This document shows, piece after piece, positions 55,501 through 64,000 of a stretch of 64,000 nucleotides of DNA; the stretch's first letter is position 1, and the number at the start of each line of letters is the position of its first letter. Both the position numbers and the translations under genes were made by a program. Source of the stretch: Hyposmocoma kahamanoa (Eukaryota > Arthropoda > Insecta > Lepidoptera > Cosmopterigidae). A model generated the notes under the pieces. The model did not search any database, was not told the origin of the DNA, and worked only from the letters and a program-made list of their open reading frames with translations. The stretch lies in assembly GCF_003589595.1 (NCBI RefSeq), contig NW_020653993.1, forward strand, positions 8,922,962-8,986,961, written 5' to 3'.

Positions 55501-55844
55501 CGGTTGACCTTTACTCACGTTTTCCCCCATATTCACTCTATAAATCTATGGCGTCATTCTACCAACATCGGTCTAAAAATATTAGTTATAGATAAATTAA
55601 GAGGTAGATTAACTAGGAGAGCCGACCTTAAACAATGGGATTAAGGCTAAGAAGATAAAGGGAGATATGTCTCTAGATCTATAGACCTAATTCTTAAAGT
55701 GACGATTCGTTTAGTTAGCGTATGTGTCCACGTAATACTGTAATAAATTGCAAAAATCAATTATCGAAATAGGTAGCCACTTATTAAAAAACAAAACCCA
55801 AATTTATTTACTGCTGTGTAATCCGGATAATAGAACCGGATAAG

Positions 55845-55990
55845 TATACCAAGAGGCGTAAGTTGAGGATTTATTCTGCGACCGGTCGCCACATTCCTAG
55901 GCTATGCGCATGACAGAAAGTAGCTAGAAAGGTAGTTAGTTATTTGGATGATGTTACTAAGGATGAGTGCTGATTCTGTGTCGTAATCGG
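55845..55990 (-). repeat. Dispersed repeat F, copy 4
   Basis: On the minus strand: CTACTTTCTGTCATGCGC, CATAGCCTAGGAATGTGGCG, ACCGGTCGCAGAATAAATCC, CTTACGCCTCTTGGTATAC. Follows 28785-28900 in order. Confidence 0.5.
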
Positions 55991-56474
55991 AATTAGATTC
56001 GAAAAATTTTACAACCAGTACATAAAAAGAAAATAGCAAGTACAAAAGGTGGGTAAGCCTATGCTAACTATTCTTTAAGAATTGTAGCTTAGACTAATAC
56101 GATTGAGGTCAACGACCGTAAATAAACGATGTTTTCCATTTTGTCATTCCTTATTCCTCTTCTGTATTGAATCGGAATTCCTGGCATTAGTTTTAGTTCG
56201 ATCGTCGTTAGCAAACGTGTATGGAACAATTATTATAATAATCCCTCTAGTGACCCCTAATCGCTTCCCACATTAAAATTTTAAACTGTCGCTAGCGTTT
56301 ACCAACACTGTAAAATGGTGCTGAATCTGCTGAACACTTAAAATCAACTCGTAAACATTTCAAAACAAGATGAATATAAATATTGTAACACGTGATAGAC
56401 CCCCATGATGTTATAATTAGATGTAGTGAAGTAGGTTTATAGACACTAACATATAAAACGACGTTTAAATTATC
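55991..56474. other. No recognisable feature
   Basis: AT-rich sequence. No gene. Confidence 0.45.
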
Positions 56475-56662
56475 TATTGAAAGTCCATAATTACATTGTA
56501 TAATTCCGCAACTGGCACAGAACGCCGTTTTATTACATATTCACGTTTACTTTTTTAGATTCTAAAGCTACTATTGCATATTTATATTTTGCTATTCTGC
56601 GGTTATAATTGAAAGTCCTTAATTGTAATGTGCAATTGCACAACTGGTACAGAAATCCGTTT
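56475..56662 (+). repeat. Two direct copies of a 55-bp unit
   Basis: ATTGAAAGTCCATAATTACA, AACTGGCACAGAACGCCGTT (56475-56530) recurs as ATTGAAAGTCCTTAATTGTA, AACTGGTACAGAAATCCGTT (56608-56662). The spacing is about 130 bp. They may be two degenerate monomers of a tandem array. Confidence 0.6.
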
Positions 56663-56694
56663 CAGATCACTTTCCGAGAGGTCTATTTTAACAC

Positions 56695-56795
56695 ATTATG
56701 GTCTTTAAGGCCATTGGGGGACATGACACGACATAGTGAAGGACTATGCCCAGCAATTCAAAGTACATTAATGAATTAATGGTGATGATTACTGA
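56695..56795 (+). mobile_element. SINE tail fragment
   Basis: GTGAAGGACTATGCCCAGCA, ATTC...ATTAATGGTGATGATT matches the common end of lepidopteran SINEs of the GGCCTGCCCAACAGTGGGAC type at 26370. No head. Confidence 0.4.
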
Positions 56796-56929
56796 TGAGT
56801 TGGTAATATAATCCGTTATTCATCTTCGCTACCATTTTCCGGGATATAACGGATATAACAATCGTTCACCACAGTGATGTATACTGATAGGTTAGATGAT
56901 GACGATCACAGATGAGTTGATGATGCTAA

Positions 56930-57150
56930 CGGATAGCTGCATCTATGGCCGAACGGTTGCCATGCTGTTCTGCCACGCAGAAATCCCGGTTTCAATACCC
57001 AGGCCGGGAGATGTATTTACATGGCCTACATTTATTGCTTTCGTGAGTTTGGGTGTACTTTGTGGTTGTCTATGTGTGTGTCCATGCGATACAGGGGTCT
57101 CCCTAGTGCGGGACTATGAGTGTGTGCGTTATTTATTTATATTATCGGTT
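56930..57150 (+). mobile_element. tRNA-derived SINE, fourth family
   Basis: A box TGGCCGAACGG at 56946-56956 and a B-box-like GGTTTCAATACC at 56988-56999, in tRNA-like spacing. Then CAGGCCGGGAGATGTATTTA, TTTCGTGAGTTTGGGTGTAC, CCCTAGTGCGGGACTATGAG and TTATTTATTTATATT. The plus-strand frame 56896-57201 is translation of this SINE. Confidence 0.65.
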
Positions 57151-57961
57151 ATTCGAGTTCGCTACCTCGATTTTCCGAAGGGCACCAGTAGTTCCAACTA
57201 AGTTCAGCTGTTACAAATACAAATGGCTAAGATTTGTAAAGGCCAGTCTATCGGAACCAATTACAGTTTGTGATTTATTGCTTGCTTCTTTGATCCTCTG
57301 ATTGTGTTTTGTTTTTCGGTCTGCGTTCTTTCGTTTTATTAGACTATAAGGTTTTTGATGTTCCTCACTTCCACTTCAGCAGTGCACCTGTACTCGGTTT
57401 TTTCGTTTGTATATTTATTTATTCTAGTGTTATTGAAGGTGATTCATGTTTTCTTTCAAGGTTTTTGCGTTTTAATTTGTTGATAATTAGTTGCTTATTT
57501 TATAGTATTCCCATTGATGTTCCTTAAGTGTAGAGATACTGAGTTTTTAAGCTTTATCTGTTTTATATTAATTGTGTAATTATTTTGTCGGAAATATTTT
57601 CACTCCCTGCTTGTAGAACTAACTTCTGTCAACACTGTCCACTGTATCGCATGTGTTCTTTTTGCAATGGTATTAGATTCGATTGCGAAATTTTTCCTGG
57701 TTCTGTGGTCTCAACTACAACTCAATTAGGGAGTGACTTTCGTGTTAATAACACCACAGATTTTATTGAATTTTCTTAAAATTCAAATTTACAGTTACTG
57801 TCACTTATTTAATCATTATTATTCAAACACTTATTTTATTTAGCATGTTGTGTTCACATCCATGTGTAAAGTTGAAAAAGACGCCAATATAATTTAAGTT
57901 AAATATATGTACAAATGACATGCGTTCTTATATTTAAATTAACGATGTTATAATTGATACT
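57151..57961. other. No recognisable gene
   Basis: Two plus-strand frames, 57309-57527 (hydrophobic, phenylalanine-rich) and 57585-57779 (with a CRTNFCQHCPLYRMCSFC cysteine cluster), are noted. Neither has splice sites or a domain I can support. Confidence 0.4.
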
Positions 57962-58030
57962 CTCCCCCACCACCACCACCACTAGGCGCACGACTTGTGC
58001 GCCGGTCACTTGGTATCATATAAACCTAGA
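57962..58030 (-). repeat. Dispersed repeat family A, copy 13 (head only)
   Basis: The minus strand reads ATATGATACCAAGTGACCGG, CGCACAAGTCGTGCGCCTAG and then a GGTGGTGGTGGTGG run (the CAC repeat at 57966-57982) that replaces the rest. Confidence 0.6.
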
Positions 58031-58154
58031 ATAAATAAATGCTGGAAAAATGGTTGATACTTACACGCATTAAGTTTAACAGCAACTTGCTCCTTTGCAC
58101 TACGGGTGATGTCCGAAGTAAATCACCCTTGATGTACACTTGACATACCTAAGT

Positions 58155-58405
58155 TTTTAACCGGCTTCTTAAGAAGGAGGAGGTTCACAATTCGACTATG
58201 TTTTTTTGTATGTACGTGACGCGATAACTTTGTGAATCGATTTTGGTGATACTTTTTTTTTTTGTTGGAAAGAGGGTACCTCGGTAGTGGTCCCATTTCA
58301 ATTTGAAGAAAATATTCCACCTCTAAGGGTGGACTTCAATAAAACTTGGCAAATACATGTAATTCCACAAATTTTTTAGGTCGTTTTTTTAGTACTCTGT
58401 ACTCA
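58155..58405 (+). repeat. Dispersed repeat family B, copy 4
   Basis: TTAACCGGCTTCTTAAGAAG, GAGGAGGTTCACAATTCGAC, GGTACCTCGGTAGTGGTCCC, ATGTAATTCCACAAATTTTT, TTTAGTACTCTGTACTCAG. It lacks about 40 bp in the middle compared with 52991-53275. Confidence 0.7.
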
Positions 58406-59074
58406 GATTATTTAATGGCTAAATGTTTTTTTAAACATATATAAAATAAACTACATTTGTTCTTCTTCATTCTAATCTCCACAACTCGTTAATTCTATTG
58501 AAACACATTTAAATACAGACAGTTCTGTAAAAGGCACGTGCACACCTGCGGCGGATGCGCTTAGCCTATTTGCATCTGATTACAGTAACTTCACACTCAC
58601 ACGTACCGTCTAGCACTATCACGTCTCTCTATAAACGTATCGAGTTAATTAGAAAACCACGTTACGATATATCTTTTCATTTTGGTAACTTACCAGTTAT
58701 TGCCACCTAAAATTGGCTTTTTTTTTTCTTTGATATAAAATAAATAAAACTGAAACTAAGTAAGATATAAAAAACCGGTTGTAGGGGTTGTAGATCAACT
58801 TTCGTTGTCGATTACGTTAGTTATGATAAGGAGGGCAGATACGTGTGTCGAAGGGTCTGAGACTAAACTCCATAAGTGTGGGAATTTTGGTGGAATGACT
58901 TATCTACCTCATTATAATGCTTTTTTGTATGGTGGAATCTAATAAGCAGATTTTTATGAGCATACAATGTACAGCAGGAACCATTTAGCGTGCCAGTCGT
59001 CTAATATTACTCGCACAAATAATCACAACACACTCGCATTAGTTTAAAAGCTTTTGTCTTTATTTCTCTCATAC
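58406..59074. other. No recognisable feature
   Basis: AT-rich sequence. Nothing supported. Confidence 0.45.
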
Positions 59075-59377
59075 ATTTGCGTCATTGACTAACAATTATA
59101 TGGACGTCGGGTCCGCGCTAAAAAGTGTCCGAACTTATAGGGCGTTAAAATCGTATACAGAGCGTCATTCACGCTTTAGTCTTCGTTTGTTCGACTGACA
59201 ACGAAGCAAGCAAAATTAGACAGTACTTCGATGACATTACAATTTAAATTCAACGTTTTTAGCTTTTTCATATTCCTTTACATGTCACTACGTTTAAATA
59301 GGTTGACTTGGGACATTTTTTTCGTGGTCTTTGTAATAGACCCGTCGTCCATTTATTTGTAAGTCAATGATTTGCGT
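59075..59377. mobile_element. MITE with 8-bp target duplication ATTTGCGT, copy 2
   Basis: The element proper is 59083-59369 (287 bp). The 31-bp ends match those of 32835-33062, and the flanks 59075-59082 and 59370-59377 are both ATTTGCGT. Compared with copy 1 it has about 59 extra internal bases, mostly around 59205-59225 and 59252-59295. Independent duplications prove two separate transposition events. Confidence 0.9.
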
Positions 59378-59552
59378 GTATTATTTCTATTATGCAAAAT
59401 GTTTGACATTATAATATGTATGAAGTAAATTCGGTGGAAGTTGTAGCGTCTGTCATACAGTTTTATTACAAAACTAGTTCACACGATAATGTTCGACATC
59501 ATTTTAAAACGTTTCATCGCATAACAAGTTAAGATACCATGCAAATTATTTT

Positions 59553-59800
59553 TTTTTATAATACCAAGTGGTAAACGAGACACTATATATAACAGTTGCA
59601 GTGCCACTCAGAGCTTTAAATCGCAGAGATTTGAGGGGCACTGCCACTACACTCGACACCCTAAGGCATAAGTTCACAATTCCTATGTGCGCTTACCCTT
59701 CAAAACCGGAACATGGTAATGCTCGCATTACTGCTTGGCGGCAGAAATAGGGAAGGTGGCAGTAATACCCTGAAGAAACTTTTTCACTTAGATCTCCTTT
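59553..59800 (+). repeat. Dispersed repeat family A, copy 14
   Basis: The head TTTTTTTTATAATACCAAGT is followed by a deletion of the GTGCGCCTGATGG region, then AACAGTTGCAGTGCCACTCA and on to GCTTGGCGGCAGAAATAGG and TCTTTCTGTACTGG. Confidence 0.8.
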
Positions 59801-59994
59801 CTGTACTGGTTATCATTTATTAAACATTGCATGAATGGCGTGTGTGACGACCCGCGCTATGCAACGTGAGTGCACTGCGAGATTATGCGACAGGCGTGTA
59901 CATATACAAGCCGCGCTGCTACATTTGTACGAAGTTACTATGCTAATATATAAGTAAATAAGTTTTTCAACAAAATCAACATTAATAAATTACA

Positions 59995-60139
59995 TTACCC
60001 CCTAAATCTCCTAGCAAAAATATGACCTAAAGGAACAAAAAATACTCCTATCATCACAGAAATTTCTCGACTAACGCTTAATGTATTTGACAAATAAGTA
60101 GCTGAAGTAAAGAATGGCTTGGCAACTGGCCAAAATACA
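59995..60139 (-). CDS. Possible terminal coding exon, function unknown
   Basis: A minus-strand frame of 47 residues starts after TTTTAATAG (a usable splice acceptor; AG at 60141-60140) and ends at TAA (59997-59995). It reads VFWPVAKPFFTSATYLSNTL, then SVSREISVMIGVFFVPLGH and a basic end IFARRFRG. A hydrophobic segment (ISVMIGVFFVPLGHIFA) could be a membrane helix ending in positive charges. I recognise no family. The length, the acceptor and the protein-like composition are the only support; no ATG or upstream exon was identified. Confidence 0.3.
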
Positions 60140-60364
60140 CTATTAAAATTACATTTAATGTGGCGCACCATACTCGCAAGATCTTCCGCTTACCTTGGCT
60201 TAGCTAACTTTGTAAATAATATTCCACTTATATTCATTTAGAATAGACTCGAGAGTTCTGAATAGGTTTATGCGACGTGATTAATGAAGCGACCATAATA
60301 AAGTAGGAAGTTATTGTATTAAGTAACCTAGTAGTGTTTGAGTAACCTTTGAATAACACCAGTA

Positions 60365-60555
60365 AATATTTGAAAGATTTTTTTGTATGTATGTTACGCG
60401 ATAACTTTTTTATTCTTTTTTGAAAATTTTTGTTGCAAAGAGGATACCTCAGAAGTGGTCCCATTTACATTTGAAGAACATATTCCACTATAAATGATAT
60501 ATATAAATGACTTTTGAAGTCGGTTTTTTAGTACTCTTTACTGAGATTATTTATA
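60365..60555 (+). repeat. Dispersed repeat family B, copy 5
   Basis: Begins inside the family at AAAGATTTTTTTGTATGTAT, GTTACGCGATAAC, then GATACCTCAGAAGTGGTCCC, AACATATTCCACT, AAGTCGGTTTTTTAGTACTC, TTTACTGAGATTATT. The minus-strand frame 60234-60464 is a by-product. Confidence 0.65.
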
Positions 60556-62784
60556 GCGGTCAAAACAATGACTTCAAGAGTGGTTTGATCAATTACATAT
60601 AACAATCAACACTTTATCACCATTTTGTTTTTAGCGCTAGAAAATACGTTTTACTACAAACTTTAATTTTATTAAATGACAAATTTTATCCTGCAGTCCA
60701 CTAACTAAAATGCGGGTAAGTGACAAATGGTCAAATATCCGTTTTGAATAGCAAAAGATAGAGCACAAATTTCTCTTTTAAAAATAGTTAAAATTGGTTA
60801 ACGTGTTCCACTTATCGAAACTTACCCTAACGATGCATAGCTGAAATATCATTAAACAATTTCAATATTCCGAAACAGGGTTATGGTTTTTTATGATATC
60901 TCAAAAAAAGCTTTACACTTGGCCGCGTTTTGCCTAGCGGGCGGCAGTATCAGAAATTACCAACATTTTAAAGGGAAAGTTCAACCCTAGCTTAATAAGT
61001 ATGTAAACTCAATGATATTAGTAGACACCATCATAAATCATAAGGCTTAATATCAAATATGTATTTATGTAAGTACTTATGTAGTCTGTAGTAAGTAATA
61101 TTTTTCTTTTTTTTTATTATTTTATTACATAAACCAGTTGTTGTAATTATTGTGTCCTGTATTTTGGTCTGAAGGAAGAAATTTCTTTTAGAAGTAATCA
61201 TTGTAAAAATGTGATGTGTGTTTTACTGTGCAATAAATGAATGAATAAAAATAAATAATAATTAAATAAATTAGATTTGTGACTAATTATTACATTTTAA
61301 AAATTGCACGTGCTCAAAAACTTGTTATGAACTATAACCCATGATTACGATTTTTCTAAAGACATTTTCTAAACGTACTATCTGAAAAAATAGAGACCTT
61401 ATGTCAATATTATGAATTTTTATATCAAAATGTTGTATTATCTTTACATGTATCACACTGTTCGCGTGAACATTATACCGCAACATGCCTAACGGGCCAT
61501 GAATATTTCTCATAAAAGCAAAAGTGTAACAAACCTATTTTACGCAATACATTGCCATAACCTACTATTACCATTATGTAGTACCCTCAAAAGCCGCTAG
61601 ATGGCATTGACCCATTTTACGCAAATACTGAATCGTAATTTTAAGATTTTCTCTCGAATGACTGTTCGCATCGAGTTTTGAATATAGACAATCAACGCTG
61701 CTATTATTGTATTAGTAAACACCTGCGGATCATATCCCTATGGGGACGATACGGAACCTATCTGATAACTGATTTCGTATTTTTAGTATTACACACTGTT
61801 ACCTACAGTACTGCATCTGTCGCTGTCGCCCTTCTGGGAAAGATAGTATATGATTTTACAATCGAATTAGAACAACTGCAAAGGGCTATCACTACACCCA
61901 AAACCCTTATAAAAGGATTTTTTAGTCACTCACATATTTTGGCCAGAATTTATTTTGCACTCTGTACAGAGCAGTCATTACCAATGCCATTTAAGCAAAC
62001 AAATTAAGAGATGATTATCTTGACAATAACATGGCATTGAAAAAACGATTTACAATTACAGATGCGGTTGTGTGTTCCACGAACACAAACTGATTTATAG
62101 CCACGCTGTATAATGATTAATAAGCAACGAATGAAATTACGTGGAAATCTCAATTGAAAACTTATTTGAAATAAGAAAAGCTCCGGTTTGAATTGAAATT
62201 TCGTATTTGATCTGGATATCGAGTTCTTAAATTGATTCGCGTAGGTCGATGAAGATAACACTCATGGACATTATTTAGAAGGACACTAAAAAAAGATTGA
62301 AATATGATAACAAAGTTCATATTAACCTCTGGCCACAAATACCAGAACGTTAAATTTGAAATAAGAATGATTTCAATCGTCTTTTGATTTCTAATAAACG
62401 TTGTGCAGGGCTAAATAGGCCGTATTGGTAGAATAATAATTATGATCATGCCAATACTGCCTTTTTAGGCCCACTTGTATTTTTATGTAGCCAGTGGTTC
62501 ACGTGAACGTTGTTCTCTTAATTCAACCCTTTTTTTTTTAAGTAACAATGAATTTGTTAGATACGAATGAAATTCACTATATCTTTATTTTACAGCATTA
62601 CTAACCAATTCGCAAAATAGGTTCCCCTGAGAAACTCCACTTGTACAAAGAAAGACGAAAGTAAAAAAAGTTTAGTAGTTGTCTATACGATGTTTTTAGA
62701 AGCCAGCAGTATTTTAGATATTAACCAACAAAAGTAAAAATCTTCGTCATCACGGTCTTGTCAGTTTCACATTAAGTTTTTTTT
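60556..62784. other. No recognisable gene
   Basis: About 2.2 kb of AT-rich DNA. A 109-codon plus-strand frame (61678-62007) has a hydrophobic middle but nothing diagnostic. No repeats found. Confidence 0.4.
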
Positions 62785-63245
62785 TATGATACCAACTGAC
62801 GGTACGAACAAGTTGTGCGCCTGATGGTAAGCGACACGTCTGTCCATAACAGTTGCAGTAGCAGCAAAAAGATGGAGCACTGCACATTACCAGTCACCTT
62901 CAGACATAAGTTGACAAGTTTCATGTACCTATAGTTTCACCAGCGTCCGGATTTTGATTGAAATTGGAATCGAACCGATGGGGTTGTCTCGAAATCAGAT
63001 GAGTTTCTGAGCGAGTTCCGATTTGAAATGTCAAAAGTTTCTGATCGGCCAGTTGTGAATCGCAATTATGCGCCTCGACTCGGAAAAGACGCAGTTTCCG
63101 ATCGGGAGAGGCAATCAAAATCAAGCTGTAGGACTCTTACTGTTTAAAACCGGCACCTAGTGATGCTCACGTTGCTGCTTGGCGGTAGAAACAGATAAGG
63201 TGGCAGTACTTCCCTGGATGAACTATTTCACTCTACTGCTACAGT
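62785..63245 (+). repeat. Dispersed repeat family A, copy 15, interrupted by family C
   Basis: The most complete head: ATGATACCAACTGACGGTAC, GAACAAGTTGTGCGCCTGAT, GGTAAGCGACACGTCTGTCC. The copy is split after TTTCACCAGC by the family C element (62945-63135) and resumes at CTTACTGTTTAAAACCGGCA, then GCTTGGCGGTAGAAACAG and CTCTACTGCTAC. Confidence 0.85.
62945..63135 (+). mobile_element. Nonautonomous repeat family C, copy 2, nested in family A
   Basis: 191 bp between the CACCAGC and CTTAC blocks of a family A copy. Starts GTCCGGATTTTGATTG and ends with the reverse complement of a GTCCTACAGCTTGATTTT-type end, so the termini are imperfect inverted repeats. Shares GATTCACAACTGGCCGAT and CTCTCCCGATCGGAAACTGC (opposite-strand reading) with 8331-8565. 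The minus-strand frame 62921-63124 is an accident of the repeat. Confidence 0.8.
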
Positions 63246-63273
63246 TCCCATTAAGTTATATTAAAAATTATAT

Positions 63274-63465
63274 TTAAAAAACTTGGTAGACTTCCGTACC
63301 AAAAGAACCCATTACATATTCCATTATTTGTATGAACATTAAAATACGACACGCCGCTAAACGATCTGGTAAAGTCACTTGAGCTAACGTAATCAAAAAT
63401 AAATGTAAAGCGTAAAATTCAAGCGTAACCCGACGCACATTTTTCCAGACATTATGGTTTCTCAT
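63274..63465 (-). CDS. Possible coding exon, function unknown
   Basis: A 63-residue minus-strand frame with ATG at 63465 and a stop at 63276-63274. It includes WKNVRRVTLEFYALHLFLIT, LAQVTLPDRLAACRILMFIQ and IMEYVMGSFGTEVYQVF. Two hydrophobic stretches separated by a charged loop suggest a small membrane protein or part of one. I do not recognise the family, and no splice sites are clearly better than chance. It lies just 3' of a family A copy, as does the candidate at 59995-60139, which may be coincidence. Confidence 0.3.
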   Translation of the reverse strand: MRNHNVWKNVRRVTLEFYALHLFLITLAQVTLPDRLAACRILMFIQIMEYVMGSFGTEVYQVF

Positions 63466-64000
63466 TTATATGTAAAACCGTCTTAAAATAACTGGGATGA
63501 ATTTGAAAGACGAACCTTTGTCTAACTCGCGAGATTAAAAAGTTAGACACAAAGCGTGTTTGGGGAAATAACGAGGAGGGGAAAAGTAATAACGGCTAGG
63601 GAATGCTACAAAAGAGTAGATACTCTCTTAATGACGTGCTGCCATATGAAACAAGAAGGGTAAGGGGTGGATATACCTGTAATATACTTCCAGTAAGGCG
63701 TGGCTGTACCGGCACTGTGCAGAGATTTGCAATTCCTGGAAGCTGTAAAAATTGATACCGGAAAATTTAGGTACCTACTCAATAGAAAAACCATTGAAAA
63801 TAGCAAAAATTGTTTAATATTGATGTTATTTTAATTCAAAGTAATGGCACGGAAAAATAATTGAATTTTAATTTAGGAGCAAAATAAATTATTAAAAAAA
63901 ACACAAAGCAACGTGTTTATCCGGGTATTATATTATTATGAGTTTAGCCGGGAATACCGGCATCGGTAACCAGAGCCGAATAATAAAGTAAAAAATTAAT
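63466..64000. other. No recognisable feature
   Basis: AT-rich end of the window. A short frame at 63606-63806 (minus) has no motif. Confidence 0.45.

Noticed and set aside
56896..57201. 101-codon plus-strand frame as a gene
   Set aside because: It is translation of a SINE with A and B boxes and an AT-rich tail.
57962..57983. Histidine/proline-type coding repeat (CCACCACCACC)
   Set aside because: No open frame around it; it is a simple repeat next to a family A head.
59995..60139. Nuclear copy of mitochondrial DNA
   Set aside because: The AT-rich frame first looked mitochondrial, but the residues do not follow any mitochondrial protein I know and the surroundings contain no mitochondrial gene order.
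62921..63124. 67-codon frame matching peptide-like sequence near 8152-8400
   Set aside because: Similarity is due to the noncoding family C repeat read in different frames at the two sites.
1..64000. CRISPR arrays, operons, prophage or LTR retrotransposons
   Set aside because: No regularly spaced identical repeats, no bacterial gene organisation, no long terminal direct repeats, and no gag, protease or integrase motifs in the translated frames.

Overview
The window is AT-rich eukaryotic DNA with no operons and no continuous host gene. It looks like intergenic or intronic sequence from an insect, most likely a moth or butterfly. The reasons are tRNA-derived SINEs of the Metulj kind (head, then a tail ending in ATTTATTTATT), an RTE-type LINE C-terminus typical of lepidopteran genomes, CR1/jockey-like LINE tails, and many small nonautonomous DNA elements. 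I ran no database search, so the lineage is inference.

The only long intact coding sequence is a complete two-ORF non-LTR retrotransposon on the minus strand at about 20755-25612. ORF1 (24658-25347) is a coiled-coil/RNA-binding protein. ORF2 (21068-24016, 982 aa) carries an apurinic-type endonuclease and a reverse transcriptase with YADD. A shared 9-bp sequence flanks the element and is a candidate target-site duplication. Uninterrupted frames suggest a recent insertion. Broken LINE pieces lie at 236-715 and 49785-50200 (RTE C-terminus), 5519-5965 and 9806-10433 (one CR1/jockey-like C-terminus family), and 9558-9790 (a minus-strand LINE tail ending in TATC repeats).

The rest is layered with short repeats. 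Family A, about 250-300 bp, has about 15 copies from 1195 to 63245. Families B, C, D, E, F and G, several tRNA-headed SINEs, and at least seven inverted-repeat (MITE-like) elements fill in between. The best MITEs have visible target duplications: two copies with 8-bp duplications (32835-33062, 59083-59369) and one with TA (35918-36151). One family C element sits inside a family A copy at 62945-63135, which gives the order of insertion.

A second theme is near-perfect short palindromes with tiny loops (8218-8285 twice, 27636-27663, 37057-37098, 47425-47456, 49579-49640) and a 107-bp-arm palindrome at 1721-2215 whose left arm is split by 258 bp of AT-rich DNA. The one at 47425 lies inside a family A copy, so the ancestral sequence is known and the inverted 13 bases are visibly new. 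That points to local template switching during replication.

Possible host coding sequence is limited to three short, uncertain exons: 44119-44302 (+, cysteine-rich, Kunitz-like spacing), 59995-60139 (-) and 63274-63465 (-). I found no tRNA gene, rRNA, CRISPR array or recognisable promoter. Long stretches hold nothing I can name and are listed as such.
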